The notes: generated by a model not told the origin, from the letters alone. Shown: positions 20,539 to 29,937, counted from the first letter of the stretch. The stretch: DNA of 64,000 bases from Parascardovia denticolens DSM 10105 = JCM 12538 (GCF_001042675.1 NZ_AP012333.1:372001-436000); one strand, 5' to 3'. Numbers and translations: made by a program.

Positions 20539-23500
20539 TGATGACAGAGAATAAGAGGAAAGCCGCAGGCCGAGGCAGATGGGTGGCCTGGGTCTTCGCC
20601 CTGATCGTGTCCGTCCTTTTCGTGGTCGGGGCCCTGTTGGCCCAAGGGGACGCCATGGCCGCCCCCAGTCCCGTCGATTCCAGCTCGCCCGGCGGCCCGG
20701 CCCCCAGCCCGTCGTCAAACGGATCCGGGTCCGGTTCCAGCTCCGGCTCCGGCTCTGCGGGAGTCAAGAAGGACTGTCTCCGGTCCCTTCATGTCTCCTT
20801 CGACATCGGCTCCCTGTCCAAGAAGTATCCTTCTTTGTTGACCGACTATAAGCTGTCCGGTCGGACCCTGGCCGATTCCACCCTGGTCCTCCCGGTCTCC
20901 GCCCTTCTGCAGGACGACCCTCTGGCCATCACCATCTCGGCCGATGAATCCTGCAAAATCACCGCTCCGAGCCTTCCCGCAGGAGCGGAGCTGAAGGAGA
21001 GGAAGGACCGGCCAGAGGCAGGGAAGACCCCGGCCGGAAGCAAGGAATACCAGCTTGTCTTCGAACAGGCGGGGGAGTTCAGCCCCGCCGCCATCAGCCT
21101 TCATGCGGCCCAGGAGGGCGATGCCGGGTCCGACCTGAAGCTGGGGGCCGCCCCCGGAGGCAAGGACGGGCTTCCTTCGGCCATCTACCTGGACCAGGGC
21201 ATGCAGGTCAAGATCAACGGGGATCTGCATCAGGCCGCCGCTTCCTCAGCCGCCCACCTGCCTCTCCGTCATGTCGATTCCTTGAGGCTGGAGCCGGGTG
21301 AGGCCGGCCAGTCTCAGGCGGCCGCGGACTCAGAACGGAAGGCTTTCCGGGCCCGTTTGACCATCATCAAGGAGTCCTTGAAAAACGCGGGGGAGACCAG
21401 GAAAATCAATCTTCTGACCGCCTCCTACCAGGGGAAGGCCGGGATTCCGACCAAGCGGGGGATCTGCCCGGTCGACGCCCAGACCCAGGTCTCGGACTCT
21501 TTGAACTGTCTGGCCGCGAGCGAGGCTGAAACGTCATCCTGGCTGGGGCATGACGGTCTCTACCGGCTGACCGCCGCCCAGGGCCTTCCCCAGCAGGCGA
21601 ACGACCAGTCCAAAGAGGCCCCGGTCAGCTCCGCCGCTTCTCTGACTGGTTGGAAGGACTCCGACGGCCTGAGCATCGACATCGATTCCCTTCCTCCGTC
21701 CGTGGAGAAGATCGCCGTGACGGGGAAGACGACCGACCGCGGGGGTTGGCTGGTCGCGACCGGCCCGGTCACCGTCGCCTTCTCCGGTCTGGCTGACGAC
21801 TCAGGCAGCGGGATCGATTGGTCCTCTTCGGCCATCCGTCTGGTCTCCTGCCCTTCATCCAAGGCCGTCGACTGCCAGAAGGCGGCCGATTACCGGCCAG
21901 CCGGAGCGGACAAGGCCATCAGCCTGACAATCGACAAAGACAGGAAGACGGCCTCCTTCACGATTTCGAAGGACAACGAAAGAATCGACCTGACCCAGGC
22001 CTCCTTCCTCATTCAAGACAAAGAGGGGAACGCCTTCTGCACCGGGCCTTTGTCCCGCTTCGCCCCCGCCGCCGTGGCCGCAGGCCAGTCAGGACAGGCG
22101 GGCGGCGCTCACGCAGGACAGGCGGAAGCCCGTAGCCGGAGTGCCGGGGAGGCCAACGCCCTGTTCGGCAAGAAGGGCCTCGTCATCGATTCCGTGGCCC
22201 CGGACCTGGTCATCAACGCCACCGGGGGAGAGGCCGTCAAAGGCAAGTATTACGGCTACCGCAGGGTCTTCACCGTCACCGTGACCGATTCGACCTTCGA
22301 CCTCCTCCAAGAGGTGTCCCCCGACCAGGTCATCGTCACTTATCGGTTCGACTCCCGCGGATCTCACCTGACCGCCTCCGACTTCCAAGCGGTTCCGGGC
22401 CAGGCGGGGAAGTACCAGGCCACCTTCGAGGCCGGTCGGGAAGGGGGCTGGTCCTACCTGGCCCAGTTCGCCGATCTGGGAGGCCGCCTCAGCGACAAAC
22501 TGATGGACTCCTTCGTCGTCATCCTCTCCCGTCCCCAAGCGACCCTCTCCTTCGACAACAACGACGTCCGCACCGGCAAATACTTCAATAAGGCAAGGAC
22601 TGCGACCATCTTCCTCCATGACCGTTACCCCGACTTGGACGCCTCCCAGGCCACGATCTCCATCATCTCCCACGACGGCAAGATCAGCAGCCGGACCGTC
22701 TCCCTGAAATGGGAGGCCGTCGATGGGCAAGGGCCGACCGACCCCCATAACCAGTCATGGAAGGCCCAGATCCCCTTCGACCACGACGGGGATTACCGTC
22801 TGGAGGTCTCCCTCTTCGATTTGGCGGGCAACCAGGTCCGCGCAGGGGACGAGTCCGACTTCGTCATCGACACCACCAGCCCTGAAATCAAGCTGGACCA
22901 GGTGAAAGACAAGACCGCCTACGCCGGCGATCTGGCGCCCAGCATCTCCTATGCCGACCAGTACGCCGACATGAGCAAGGCCACCTTCACTCTGACCGGG
23001 GCCCGCCGCGGCCTGGTGAAGACCATCGAAGGGGTCAAAGAGAAGGAGACGGACGAGGATAAACTCGTCTCCTTGCCCGATTTCAGCCATCAGGCTCAGA
23101 CGGACGACGTCTACACCTTGGAAGCCAGACTGACCGACTTCGCGGGGAATACGACCACGAAGGATGTCACCTTCTCCGTCAACCGTTTCGGGTCCACCTA
23201 CATGCTCATGTCCGGGACCAAGATCATCCGGGGCCGCTACCTGCGTGAAGCCCCGACGGTCAGCCTGGCTGAGATCAACGTGAGCGGTCTCAAGCCCGGC
23301 ACCCAGAGTGTCAGCATCCTCCACGACACGTCAGTCCAGACCTTGTCCGCCCACGATCTGACCACTACCACCTCGCCGGACGCCGGTTGGAGCAGGACCA
23401 CCTACCAGATCGACCGGTCCCACTTCACCGGCAACGGCTACTACCGGGTCGTCGTCAGGTCGGTCGACCAGGCCGGCAACGTCTCGACCAACACCATGGA

Positions 23501-23999
23501 CAAGAAGGACGAAGATCGGCGGGCGGCCGCGACGGTGCAGTTCGCGGTCGATACGGTCGACCCCTACGCGGTGGCGACGAACATCAGCGGGGACAGCGTC
23601 TACCAAGGGTCGTCCAAGCAGGTGTACCTGACCGGATCCGACAACGTCAGGCTCAAGGAGATTCAGGTGGATGTGAACGGGAAGGCCTACGCTCGTTTCT
23701 CGGCTGACGCCCTGTCCAAGGGGGAGGACGCCTCCTTCACCCTGCCCGCCAGCGACCAGGCCTATACGATCGTCGTCAGGTCGGCCGACCAGGCCGGCAA
23801 CGTCTCCTCCACCAGGTACGAGAACGTGACTGTCACCAGGAATTACGGGGGCTACCTGTCCCATCACGGAGGGGTCCTCCTGGCCTTGATTCTGGCCTGC
23901 TCGGCCTTGGTCATCGCCTTGATCGTGGCCTTGGTCGCCCTCTATCGCCGCAGGAAGGTCCTGGCCTACCGCCGTAATCCCTTCCTTTACACCCGCTAG
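20535..23999 (+). CDS. Large surface protein with Ig-like repeats and C-terminal membrane anchor
   Basis: An 1154-residue exported protein. An N-terminal signal-anchor or signal peptide (about residues 16-42, ending near DAMAAP) is followed by a Ser/Gly/Pro linker and a long extracellular region. From about residue 550 this contains several Ig-like modules, recognisable by recurring FVIDTTSPEIKLD-type boundaries and the repeated DQAGNVS near the end. A membrane helix (about 1113-1138) and a basic tail RRRKVLAYRRN anchor it; there is no LPXTG sortase signal. ATGA overlap couples it to the upstream gene. A role in adhesion or in a surface complex is likely but unproven. Confidence 0.75.
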   Translation: MMMTENKRKAAGRGRWVAWVFALIVSVLFVVGALLAQGDAMAAPSPVDSSSPGGPAPSPSSNGSGSGSSSGSGSAGVKKDCLRSLHVSFDIGSLSKKYPSLLTDYKLSGRTLADSTLVLPVSALLQDDPLAITISADESCKITAPSLPAGAELKERKDRPEAGKTPAGSKEYQLVFEQAGEFSPAAISLHAAQEGDAGSDLKLGAAPGGKDGLPSAIYLDQGMQVKINGDLHQAAASSAAHLPLRHVDSLRLEPGEAGQSQAAADSERKAFRARLTIIKESLKNAGETRKINLLTASYQGKAGIPTKRGICPVDAQTQVSDSLNCLAASEAETSSWLGHDGLYRLTAAQGLPQQANDQSKEAPVSSAASLTGWKDSDGLSIDIDSLPPSVEKIAVTGKTTDRGGWLVATGPVTVAFSGLADDSGSGIDWSSSAIRLVSCPSSKAVDCQKAADYRPAGADKAISLTIDKDRKTASFTISKDNERIDLTQASFLIQDKEGNAFCTGPLSRFAPAAVAAGQSGQAGGAHAGQAEARSRSAGEANALFGKKGLVIDSVAPDLVINATGGEAVKGKYYGYRRVFTVTVTDSTFDLLQEVSPDQVIVTYRFDSRGSHLTASDFQAVPGQAGKYQATFEAGREGGWSYLAQFADLGGRLSDKLMDSFVVILSRPQATLSFDNNDVRTGKYFNKARTATIFLHDRYPDLDASQATISIISHDGKISSRTVSLKWEAVDGQGPTDPHNQSWKAQIPFDHDGDYRLEVSLFDLAGNQVRAGDESDFVIDTTSPEIKLDQVKDKTAYAGDLAPSISYADQYADMSKATFTLTGARRGLVKTIEGVKEKETDEDKLVSLPDFSHQAQTDDVYTLEARLTDFAGNTTTKDVTFSVNRFGSTYMLMSGTKIIRGRYLREAPTVSLAEINVSGLKPGTQSVSILHDTSVQTLSAHDLTTTTSPDAGWSRTTYQIDRSHFTGNGYYRVVVRSVDQAGNVSTNTMDKKDEDRRAAATVQFAVDTVDPYAVATNISGDSVYQGSSKQVYLTGSDNVRLKEIQVDVNGKAYARFSADALSKGEDASFTLPASDQAYTIVVRSADQAGNVSSTRYENVTVTRNYGGYLSHHGGVLLALILACSALVIALIVALVALYRRRKVLAYRRNPFLYTR

Positions 24000-24220
24000 T
24001 TGATTATCCGCCGTCTCGGCGGTCCTAGGCCGGATGTGGAATCCGCTAGGCCGCCGGATAGCTGGGCCATCGTCCCCTGAGTCAAGCGAGTCAAGTATCC
24101 TTCTAATAAGAAAGCTCACGAAAGCGCTGAAAAGCGCAGGAAACTGCCGCATGACCTCCGGTGGACGGCCGGTCATACGGGAGCGCGGGCGAGCCGTTGA
24201 ACGAAGAGGAGCAAAATCGT
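24000..24220. other. Intergenic region with small inverted and direct repeats
   Basis: Contains the hairpin CCGCCGTCTCGGCGG soon after the surface-protein stop, without a T-run, and two copies of CTAGGCCG flanking a CGGAT/ATCCG inverted repeat. A weak promoter could lie around 24095-24115. No reading frame of note. Confidence 0.4.
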
Positions 24221-24937
24221 ATGGCACAGACGTTGTCATCGCCGGATTTTGAACTGATGTTCCTTCCGCCCGACAGTTGGGTGGAAGTCGCGCTTGACCC
24301 TGCTCGCCGTTCGGTCCAGATCGCCGCTCTGGCGAAGACCCTCGAACGGCTCCTGCCGGAAGGGGCTTCCCCGGCTTCGTATATCTCTTTGCGCAAAGGC
24401 ATGGAGAAGGTCTTCTCCGACGCCTATTCCTCCGGCGTCCGTTACGCCATCATGCCCCGCATCCGCACGGATGGGACCGTGGGCATGCTGTCCCTGTACA
24501 ACATCGCCATCCTGCCCGCCGCCAGTCTGGAGGAGGACGAAGAGGAGGCCCGGACCCGGATCTACCAGTCGGTGATCAAAGAGCGGGAAGGGTTCCTCGA
24601 AGGGGAATCCAGCCAGATCTCCCTGGTGGAGAACCCCTCTTTGGGGACGGGGGTCCAGGTGGAATCCCTGGAATACTCCCAGACGGCCAAAGGCAAGAAC
24701 ACCGCCCACCAGGTCGCCATCTTCCGGACCTTCTTCCCGGTGAAGAACCAGACCGTAGTGGCCACCGGCGTCTGTTTCCAGCCGGAACTCCAAGAGGTCC
24801 TTTTCCACTTCTTCGAACTGATGACGTCCACCTTGTCCTTGCGGCAGACGGAAAAAGGTCGATCCAACGAAACCAGGCCGGCTAAGGCCGATCAGGCCGA
24901 GAAAAAGCCCGGCGGGGAAGAAAGACGGGCCGGATGA
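24221..24937 (+). CDS. Unknown protein of the kinase/FHA cluster
   Basis: A 238-residue soluble protein. The start at 24221 follows GAAGAGGAG; the open frame extends 60 bp upstream without a ribosome site. It has no signal peptide or membrane segment, mixed alpha/beta character, and a polar Lys/Glu-rich tail from about residue 210. I recognise no family. Its TGA overlaps the ATG of the next gene, and the sequence layout (FLPPDSWVEVAL near the start, a VAIFRTFFPV strand late) suggests one globular domain. The conserved tight spacing implies a shared role with the downstream unknown and FHA proteins. Confidence 0.6.
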   Translation: MAQTLSSPDFELMFLPPDSWVEVALDPARRSVQIAALAKTLERLLPEGASPASYISLRKGMEKVFSDAYSSGVRYAIMPRIRTDGTVGMLSLYNIAILPAASLEEDEEEARTRIYQSVIKEREGFLEGESSQISLVENPSLGTGVQVESLEYSQTAKGKNTAHQVAIFRTFFPVKNQTVVATGVCFQPELQEVLFHFFELMTSTLSLRQTEKGRSNETRPAKADQAEKKPGGEERRAG

Positions 24938-26442
24938 TGGCCACCGCCGATTCGGGCCTGCTGGACGATGACCGCTTCATCGCGGATCTTCGGGCTTTGT
25001 TGGAGAAGTATGAGGCCGTCTTCTCCCCTCAAACCCTCCGTTTCTCCCTCAATACGGTCAAGGACGAGTGCGTGGACCTTTCGGGGAGGCTTTTCGGCCC
25101 GACCAGTTTCAGCCTCCTGATTCTGACCGACCTGAGCGATACCAGCGAGACCGCCACCCCGCACATGTCCTCTTTTCTGGAAGACTGCATCCAGGTGGCC
25201 GAAGGCCGAGGCGGGGTAGGCCTGCTTTACCGGCTGATCTACGTGTCCTCGACCAGGGATGACGGAGTGGTCCCGATAGGCTCTCTTGACGGTTCCGACG
25301 GCCTCTTGGTCCCCATGGCCGCCGACGGGGAGTACTCGGCCGATTACGCGGACAACGTCTGCCGTCTGGCCGCCCACATCTTCCTTTCCTATGGGCGAAG
25401 GACCATGAGGGTCCAAACGATTACAGCCGATTTGCTCAACGGCCGCTTCCAGGACGCCTTGGCCGGCATGGAAAGCCAGGCGGGGATCAGGTTCGTCGCT
25501 GATGCCGCTGCGGGTGGGTCCAGCTATGAGGATGCGGATGAAGCTATGGATGAGGCCATGGGCGGGATTCCGGGTGGGATCCCGGACGATCTTCCCCCCA
25601 TCCCCGTGGCGGGCTTGGATTCCCTGGGGATGATGGACGATGAGGATGATGAGATGATCCCGCGTCGGATACGCCAGGCCGCGCAAAAGGGGGAGCAAGA
25701 CAGGGGACAAGAAGGGGATGGGCCTGAAATAGCCGAAGAGGGGGCGGAGGGTTCCGATTCCCGGGTTGAGCAGGATGAAGAACAGTCGGATTCAACCCCG
25801 GCCTACCCTCTGAACGAGAGCGCTCGCCGCCTTCCTTACCGTGAAACCAGCCTTTTCTATCTTGACACTTTGGACAAGGTCCGTTCCCACCTGGACGTCC
25901 TTTTCGGGATCCAGCCGCCGGAAGACGACCTGATCGTCCCGGGGCCGGCGGAAGCCTACGGGGAACTGGCCTCGAACCTGGAGGAGCTGGTCTACGAGAT
26001 GGACCATAACTGGGATGATGGCAGTTACGTCTTCGATCAGCTCGCCAGTATCATCGGCTTTCGCATGGCCGGGAACATCCTGGCCGACCAGGAGAACGGC
26101 GAAGAGGCCCTTCGGCAAGCCCTGGACGTGTGCGACCAAATGGTCAAAGAGGAAGGGGTCATGATCCTGCCTTCCTTCCTCACCGAAGTGGCCCAGCGCC
26201 TGGTCCCTGCCACGGCCCGGTATCGGTCTGACGACAACGCCCGGATCATGGGGTCCGCTTTCGCCGATGTGGCGGGCCTGATTCTCCACTGGATCCCCAA
26301 TCCGCAGGATGCCATGGATTGGGCTCTGCTTCTCCTGGATGGGGAGATCGACGCTTTTCAACGGACGGTTTCCCGCCGGTCTTCGGATGCTGGTTCTGGT
26401 GATTCTGGTCAGAGGGACCACAAGGGAGGAGAACGCCCATGA
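24934..26442 (+). CDS. Unknown acidic protein of the kinase/FHA cluster
   Basis: A 502-residue soluble protein with two probable globular parts (about residues 1-185 and 285-480). They are joined by a very acidic linker (DDEDDE and EEGAEG/EDEEQ stretches) of the kind seen in flexible cytoplasmic adaptors. There is no signal peptide, membrane helix or recognised catalytic motif. Start and stop overlap the neighbours by 4 bp each (24934 and 26439), so the three genes are almost certainly translated from one message. Function unknown. Confidence 0.6.
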   Translation: MMATADSGLLDDDRFIADLRALLEKYEAVFSPQTLRFSLNTVKDECVDLSGRLFGPTSFSLLILTDLSDTSETATPHMSSFLEDCIQVAEGRGGVGLLYRLIYVSSTRDDGVVPIGSLDGSDGLLVPMAADGEYSADYADNVCRLAAHIFLSYGRRTMRVQTITADLLNGRFQDALAGMESQAGIRFVADAAAGGSSYEDADEAMDEAMGGIPGGIPDDLPPIPVAGLDSLGMMDDEDDEMIPRRIRQAAQKGEQDRGQEGDGPEIAEEGAEGSDSRVEQDEEQSDSTPAYPLNESARRLPYRETSLFYLDTLDKVRSHLDVLFGIQPPEDDLIVPGPAEAYGELASNLEELVYEMDHNWDDGSYVFDQLASIIGFRMAGNILADQENGEEALRQALDVCDQMVKEEGVMILPSFLTEVAQRLVPATARYRSDDNARIMGSAFADVAGLILHWIPNPQDAMDWALLLLDGEIDAFQRTVSRRSSDAGSGDSGQRDHKGGERP

Positions 26443-27200
26443 TTTCCTTGAAAAGACTTTTCGATCGGATCTTTTTCCGCAATCGGCGGGGCCAGGTGTC
26501 GGGGCTTTCCTCCACCCGGGCGGAAATCCCCAGGTTGCCGCCGATTTCGTCGCCTGAGCAGCTGGCCCGTCCGATGGGGGCGGATATCACCGACCGGATG
26601 ATGGCGGTCGGCCGGCCCTTTCCTCAAGCGGTCGGGAACCCCCTGAAAGGCGTAGAAAGGGACTCCCTGCTGGATTCGGCGGAACCGGTCGCGAAATCAG
26701 TGGTGAAGCCGGTCGCCCAGCCGGTCTCTCCATCGGCCGCGCCCCTGGGTCATCAGTCAGTAGTTCCGCTAATCAACAACCAGCAGGCCCCCGCCCCGGC
26801 CAGGATTCCCCTGCCCGTCCCGGAACCCCAGCGTCCCGCCCCGGCCTATCAGATCCTCTTCTCCGATGGCCGCCTGATCAGGATCGACCCCCGGGAAGGG
26901 GCCGTGATCTATCAAATCGGCCGGTCCCTGCCCGAGCACCTGCCCGAAGGAGTCCATCCCATGCCTGTGGATGACGGCACCGGTCTCATCTCCCGGTCCC
27001 ATTTCCTTTTGGGCTACTCCCGGGAAGGCGTGCTGTGGGTACAGGACCTTCATTCGTCGAACGGGACCCGGATCGTCGATACGTTGACGGAGGAAAGATG
27101 GAAGGTCCCTTCCGAAAGTCGGGTCAGGGTGAAGCCGTCGCAAAGGGTGGAGTTCGGCCACTCGTCTTTGACGATCTCCCTGGAGGAAGAACCCCTGTGA
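26439..27200 (+). CDS. FHA-domain protein (phosphothreonine reader)
   Basis: A 253-residue cytoplasmic protein with a disordered Pro/Val/Ala-rich N-terminal half and a C-terminal FHA domain at about residues 140-250. Core motifs are visible: IYQIGRS at the first strand, LISRSHFLLGY with the Arg-Ser-His phosphate-binding set, and LHSSNGTRI with the family's SSNGT. FHA domains bind phosphothreonine peptides, so the natural partner is a substrate of the Ser/Thr kinase in the same cluster. It is coupled to the upstream gene by ATGA overlap. Confidence 0.85.
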   Translation: MISLKRLFDRIFFRNRRGQVSGLSSTRAEIPRLPPISSPEQLARPMGADITDRMMAVGRPFPQAVGNPLKGVERDSLLDSAEPVAKSVVKPVAQPVSPSAAPLGHQSVVPLINNQQAPAPARIPLPVPEPQRPAPAYQILFSDGRLIRIDPREGAVIYQIGRSLPEHLPEGVHPMPVDDGTGLISRSHFLLGYSREGVLWVQDLHSSNGTRIVDTLTEERWKVPSESRVRVKPSQRVEFGHSSLTISLEEEPL

Positions 27201-27240
27201 GCAAAGAGAAACCGATGAACGAAAAGGAAGAGGGATCCCG

Positions 27241-27887
27241 ATGAAAGTGAGAATGAAGCGGGGCCTTTTGCGCTGCCGGTCCCATCCTTTCCTGGCGGTG
27301 TACTGCCACCCGGAGGATGGGGTGGACCTGGCCGCCGCCCAGTGGATGGCTTTGCAGACTCTGCCATTCCTGCTTCCCAGCAGGTTCGAGGACAAAGGAT
27401 CGTCCTGCGCCTTCTTCTATGACCTGACCGGGAGGCAGGAGGTGGCCGTGGACGGGATCGCCGCTTCCTTCCCCTTTCCCTTTATGACCGTGGTCAAGAC
27501 CTTCTGCCAACTGGCCGAAGCCTGCTAGGAGCATCAGCTTCCTTTGCGGTACGTGGTCTGGAGCAGGCAGTACGGCCCGTCGGCCAAGCTGGGGCGGCAC
27601 GAAGGGGGAGGGCCGGCTGGGGAAAGGCTGGGCTTCCTCTATCTTCCCGTTCAGAAAGACCTCTTCACGGGTCATTCCCTGCAATCCACCCCTTGGAAAG
27701 GGTTGGGCCAGTGGACGACTGCGCTCGCGGGGCATCGGGGGCGGCGGGATTGAGCCAGGCCGAGGGGAAGATCGCCTCGGCGGTGGAGGATTTTCGCGCT
27801 TCCCTGGCAAGGGGCAGGAGGATGCATCCTAGGGACTTGGAAAAGGTGGAGATGGACTTCTTCGCCTTGCTGCGGGGCCTGTTGTGA
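27241..27887 (+). pseudogene. DUF6382-like gene with amber stop and frameshift
   Basis: The first 95 codons (MKVRMKRGLL onward) resemble the DUF6382 domain usually fused to FHA: LPFLLPSRF and FFYDLTGRQEV. A TAG at 27526-27528 stops it, yet the same frame continues as RYVVWSRQYG and LGFLYLPVQKD, still in family style. At the G5 tract 27737-27741 the likely frame changes: adding one G joins it to the last frame, AAGLSQAEGK to RGLL, ending at 27887. Two independent lesions make a pseudogene the best reading. An alternative is a genuine 95-residue protein with decayed flanking sequence. The intact product would be about 214 residues. Confidence 0.6.
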
Positions 27888-28025
27888 CCGGCTTCCCAGC
27901 CGCTTCCTTTGCGGCGTGTGGCGCGCGGCATGAGGGAAATCCCGGGGCGAATGAACGAATTTCCGTGGAAAATCGTCGAAAATTCGTGAAATTCTCTAAA
28001 AAACACGCTGCGACACGCCGAGGAT

Positions 28026-28054
28026 TTGTAATTCTCCAAGATTGCTTGTACATT
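28026..28054 (+). promoter_or_regulatory. Sigma-70-type promoter for the sRNA candidate
   Basis: -35 TTGTAA (28026-28031), 17-bp spacer, -10 TACATT (28049-28054). The expected start at about 28061 coincides with the first base of a perfect hairpin. Confidence 0.5.
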
Positions 28055-28060
28055 ATTTCT

Positions 28061-28156
28061 TGTCAGCACTGCTGACCAGGTTTTAGCCTGATAACTGAAC
28101 CCTTCTTCTCTCTTCTCTCTCAGCCCCGGCGTTTTGCGTCGGGGCTCTTAATTTTC
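28061..28156 (+). ncRNA. Candidate small RNA of about 95 nt
   Basis: Between a good promoter and an intrinsic terminator lies a non-coding stretch. It has a 5' hairpin GTCAGCACTGCTGAC (28062-28076), a smaller CAGG/CCTG hairpin (28077-28090), a CU-rich single-stranded segment (about 28099-28121) and the terminator stem. CTTCTCTCT in the CU-rich segment can pair with AGAGAGGAG, the ribosome-binding region of the MFS gene at 28480, with one G-U pair. It matches no RNA family I recognise. An attenuated leader is the alternative. Confidence 0.35.
28122..28156 (+). terminator. Intrinsic terminator of the sRNA candidate
   Basis: AGCCCCG (28122-28128) pairs with CGGGGCT (28140-28146), with further inner pairs. 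An interrupted T-tract, CTTAATTTT, follows. Confidence 0.75.
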
Positions 28157-28301
28157 CGGCCTCATCCGGCCTATCCTGGTTTGATTATTTTTTCAAGGAA
28201 TCTTCGGCATATACGTCAATCTTCCGAACCAAGAAAGCCAAAGCCAAGGAATCATCCCTGTTCCAGAACCTATCATCCGTGTTTTCGGGGGATCGCCCGG
28301 A

Positions 28302-28331
28302 TTGTTCCTGAATGGGAAGAAGTGGTATACT
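28302..28331 (+). promoter_or_regulatory. Promoter of the sugar MFS gene
   Basis: -35 TTGTTC (28302-28307), 18-bp spacer, -10 TATACT (28326-28331). This predicts a leader of about 140 nt before the start at 28480. Confidence 0.6.
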
Positions 28332-28479
28332 GAAGGGGCTTATTTCCGAGGTTGTAACTCTATTGAGGCAAGACTTGAGTTGGCATATCTTTATGCCCGC
28401 CCAGGTCTTTTTTTATTGTCCGAAACCTCGGCGGGAAGGGGAATCGGTGATGATTCCTTGCAAACAGAGAGGAGTGGTC

Positions 28480-29937
28480 ATGGCCGCTCGAGAAAAAACA
28501 CAGGAAATGGTGCATAACCCCAACGTTTCGGCCGGGGTGCCGTTGAACAGCGCCTTCATTTTCATTTTCGGGGCTTTGGGAGGGATGCTCTTCGGCTTCG
28601 ATACGGGAATCATCTCCGGGGCCTCCCCGCTCATCGAATCCAACTTCCGCTTGTCCGTCTCGCAGACCGGCTTCATCACCTCATCCGTTTTGATCGGTTC
28701 CTGCATCGGGGCCCTGTCCATCGGGTCCTTGTCCGACCGGTTCGGACGGAAGAAACTGCTCATCGTCTCCGCCATCCTCTTCATTCTGGGGTCCAGCCTC
28801 TGCGCTTGCTCCACCGGATTCCTGATGATGGTCTGCGCCCGGATCATTCTCGGTCTGGCCGTCGGGGCGGCTTCGGCCCTGACCCCCGCCTACCTGGCTG
28901 AGCTGGCCCCCAAGGAAAGGAGGGGGTCCCTCTCGACCATGTTCCAGCTGATGATCACTCTGGGCATCCTGCTGGCCTACGCGTCCAACCTGGGATTCCT
29001 CCACCACAACATCGGCGGCATCCGGGATTGGCGCTGGATGTTGGGTTCGGCCTTGATCCCGACCGTCCTCCTGTTGATCGGCGGCATCCTTCTGCCTGAA
29101 TCCCCGCGCTATCTGGTCAGCAAGGGGGATGAGAAGGACGCTTTCAAAGTTCTGACCCTGCTGCGCAAGGACGTCGACCAGACCCAGGTCCAGATGGAGC
29201 TGGACGAGATCAAGAAAGTGGCTTCGCAGGACACCAGGGGCGGGGTCCGGGAGCTTTTCCGCATCGCCCGTCCGGCTTTGGTGACCGCCATCGGCATCAT
29301 GCTTTTCCAGCAGCTGGTGGGGATCAACTCCGTCATTTACTTTCTCCCGCAGGTCTTCATCAAAGGCTTCCACTTCCCTGAAGGGGACGCCATCTGGGTT
29401 TCGGTGGGCATCGGCGTGGTGAATTTCGTGGCGACCGTCGTGGCGACGCTCATCATGGACAGGTTTCCCCGCAAACGTCTGCTGATTTTCGGGTCCATGG
29501 TCATGACCGTCTCCCTGGCCATCCTGGCCCTCATGAATTTCTTGGGGGATGTATCGAAGATGGCCATTCCCACCATGGTCCTCATCGCCTTTTACATCCT
29601 CGGCTTCGCCCTCTCCTGGGGGCCGATCGCCTGGGTGTTGATCGGGGAGATCTTCCCCTTGAGCGTGCGCGGCATCGGCAGCTCGTTCGGATCCGCGGCG
29701 AACTGGTTGGGCAACTTCATCGTCTCCCAGTTCTTCCTGGTCCTGCTCGCCGCCTTCCATAACAACGTCGGTGGGCCCTTCGCCATCTTCGACGTCTTCG
29801 CAGCCCTGTCCATCCCCTTCGTCATCCATTTCGTCCCGGAGACCCGGGGCAAGTCCTTGGAGGAAATCGAAGCGGAAATGGCGCATAAGCAGGCGAAGAA
29901 GAACGATTCCCGGGAAGGGGCGACGGAAGCGATCTGA
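28480..29937 (+). CDS. MFS sugar porter (SP family, XylE/GalP type)
   Basis: A 485-residue, twelve-helix monosaccharide:proton symporter. The start at 28480 is chosen because GAGAGGAG precedes it; the frame is open further upstream without a ribosome site. Family signatures are present: GMLFGFDTGIISG in helix 1, the RFGRKK loop between helices 2 and 3, PESPRYL after helix 6, QQLVGINSVIYF in helix 7, and PETRGKSLEEIE at the C-terminus. It probably imports a hexose or pentose; which one cannot be told. It is monocistronic with its own long leader. Confidence 0.93.
   Translation: MAAREKTQEMVHNPNVSAGVPLNSAFIFIFGALGGMLFGFDTGIISGASPLIESNFRLSVSQTGFITSSVLIGSCIGALSIGSLSDRFGRKKLLIVSAILFILGSSLCACSTGFLMMVCARIILGLAVGAASALTPAYLAELAPKERRGSLSTMFQLMITLGILLAYASNLGFLHHNIGGIRDWRWMLGSALIPTVLLLIGGILLPESPRYLVSKGDEKDAFKVLTLLRKDVDQTQVQMELDEIKKVASQDTRGGVRELFRIARPALVTAIGIMLFQQLVGINSVIYFLPQVFIKGFHFPEGDAIWVSVGIGVVNFVATVVATLIMDRFPRKRLLIFGSMVMTVSLAILALMNFLGDVSKMAIPTMVLIAFYILGFALSWGPIAWVLIGEIFPLSVRGIGSSFGSAANWLGNFIVSQFFLVLLAAFHNNVGGPFAIFDVFAALSIPFVIHFVPETRGKSLEEIEAEMAHKQAKKNDSREGATEAI

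Larger units (their letters stand above)
27888..28479. other. Long intergenic region: sRNA candidate and MFS leader
   Basis: No protein-coding gene is supported. The region holds an AT-rich stretch with GAAA-type repeats (27955-28000), a promoter plus about 95-nt structured transcript and terminator (28026-28156), and the promoter and leader of the sugar MFS gene (28302-28479). Confidence 0.6.
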
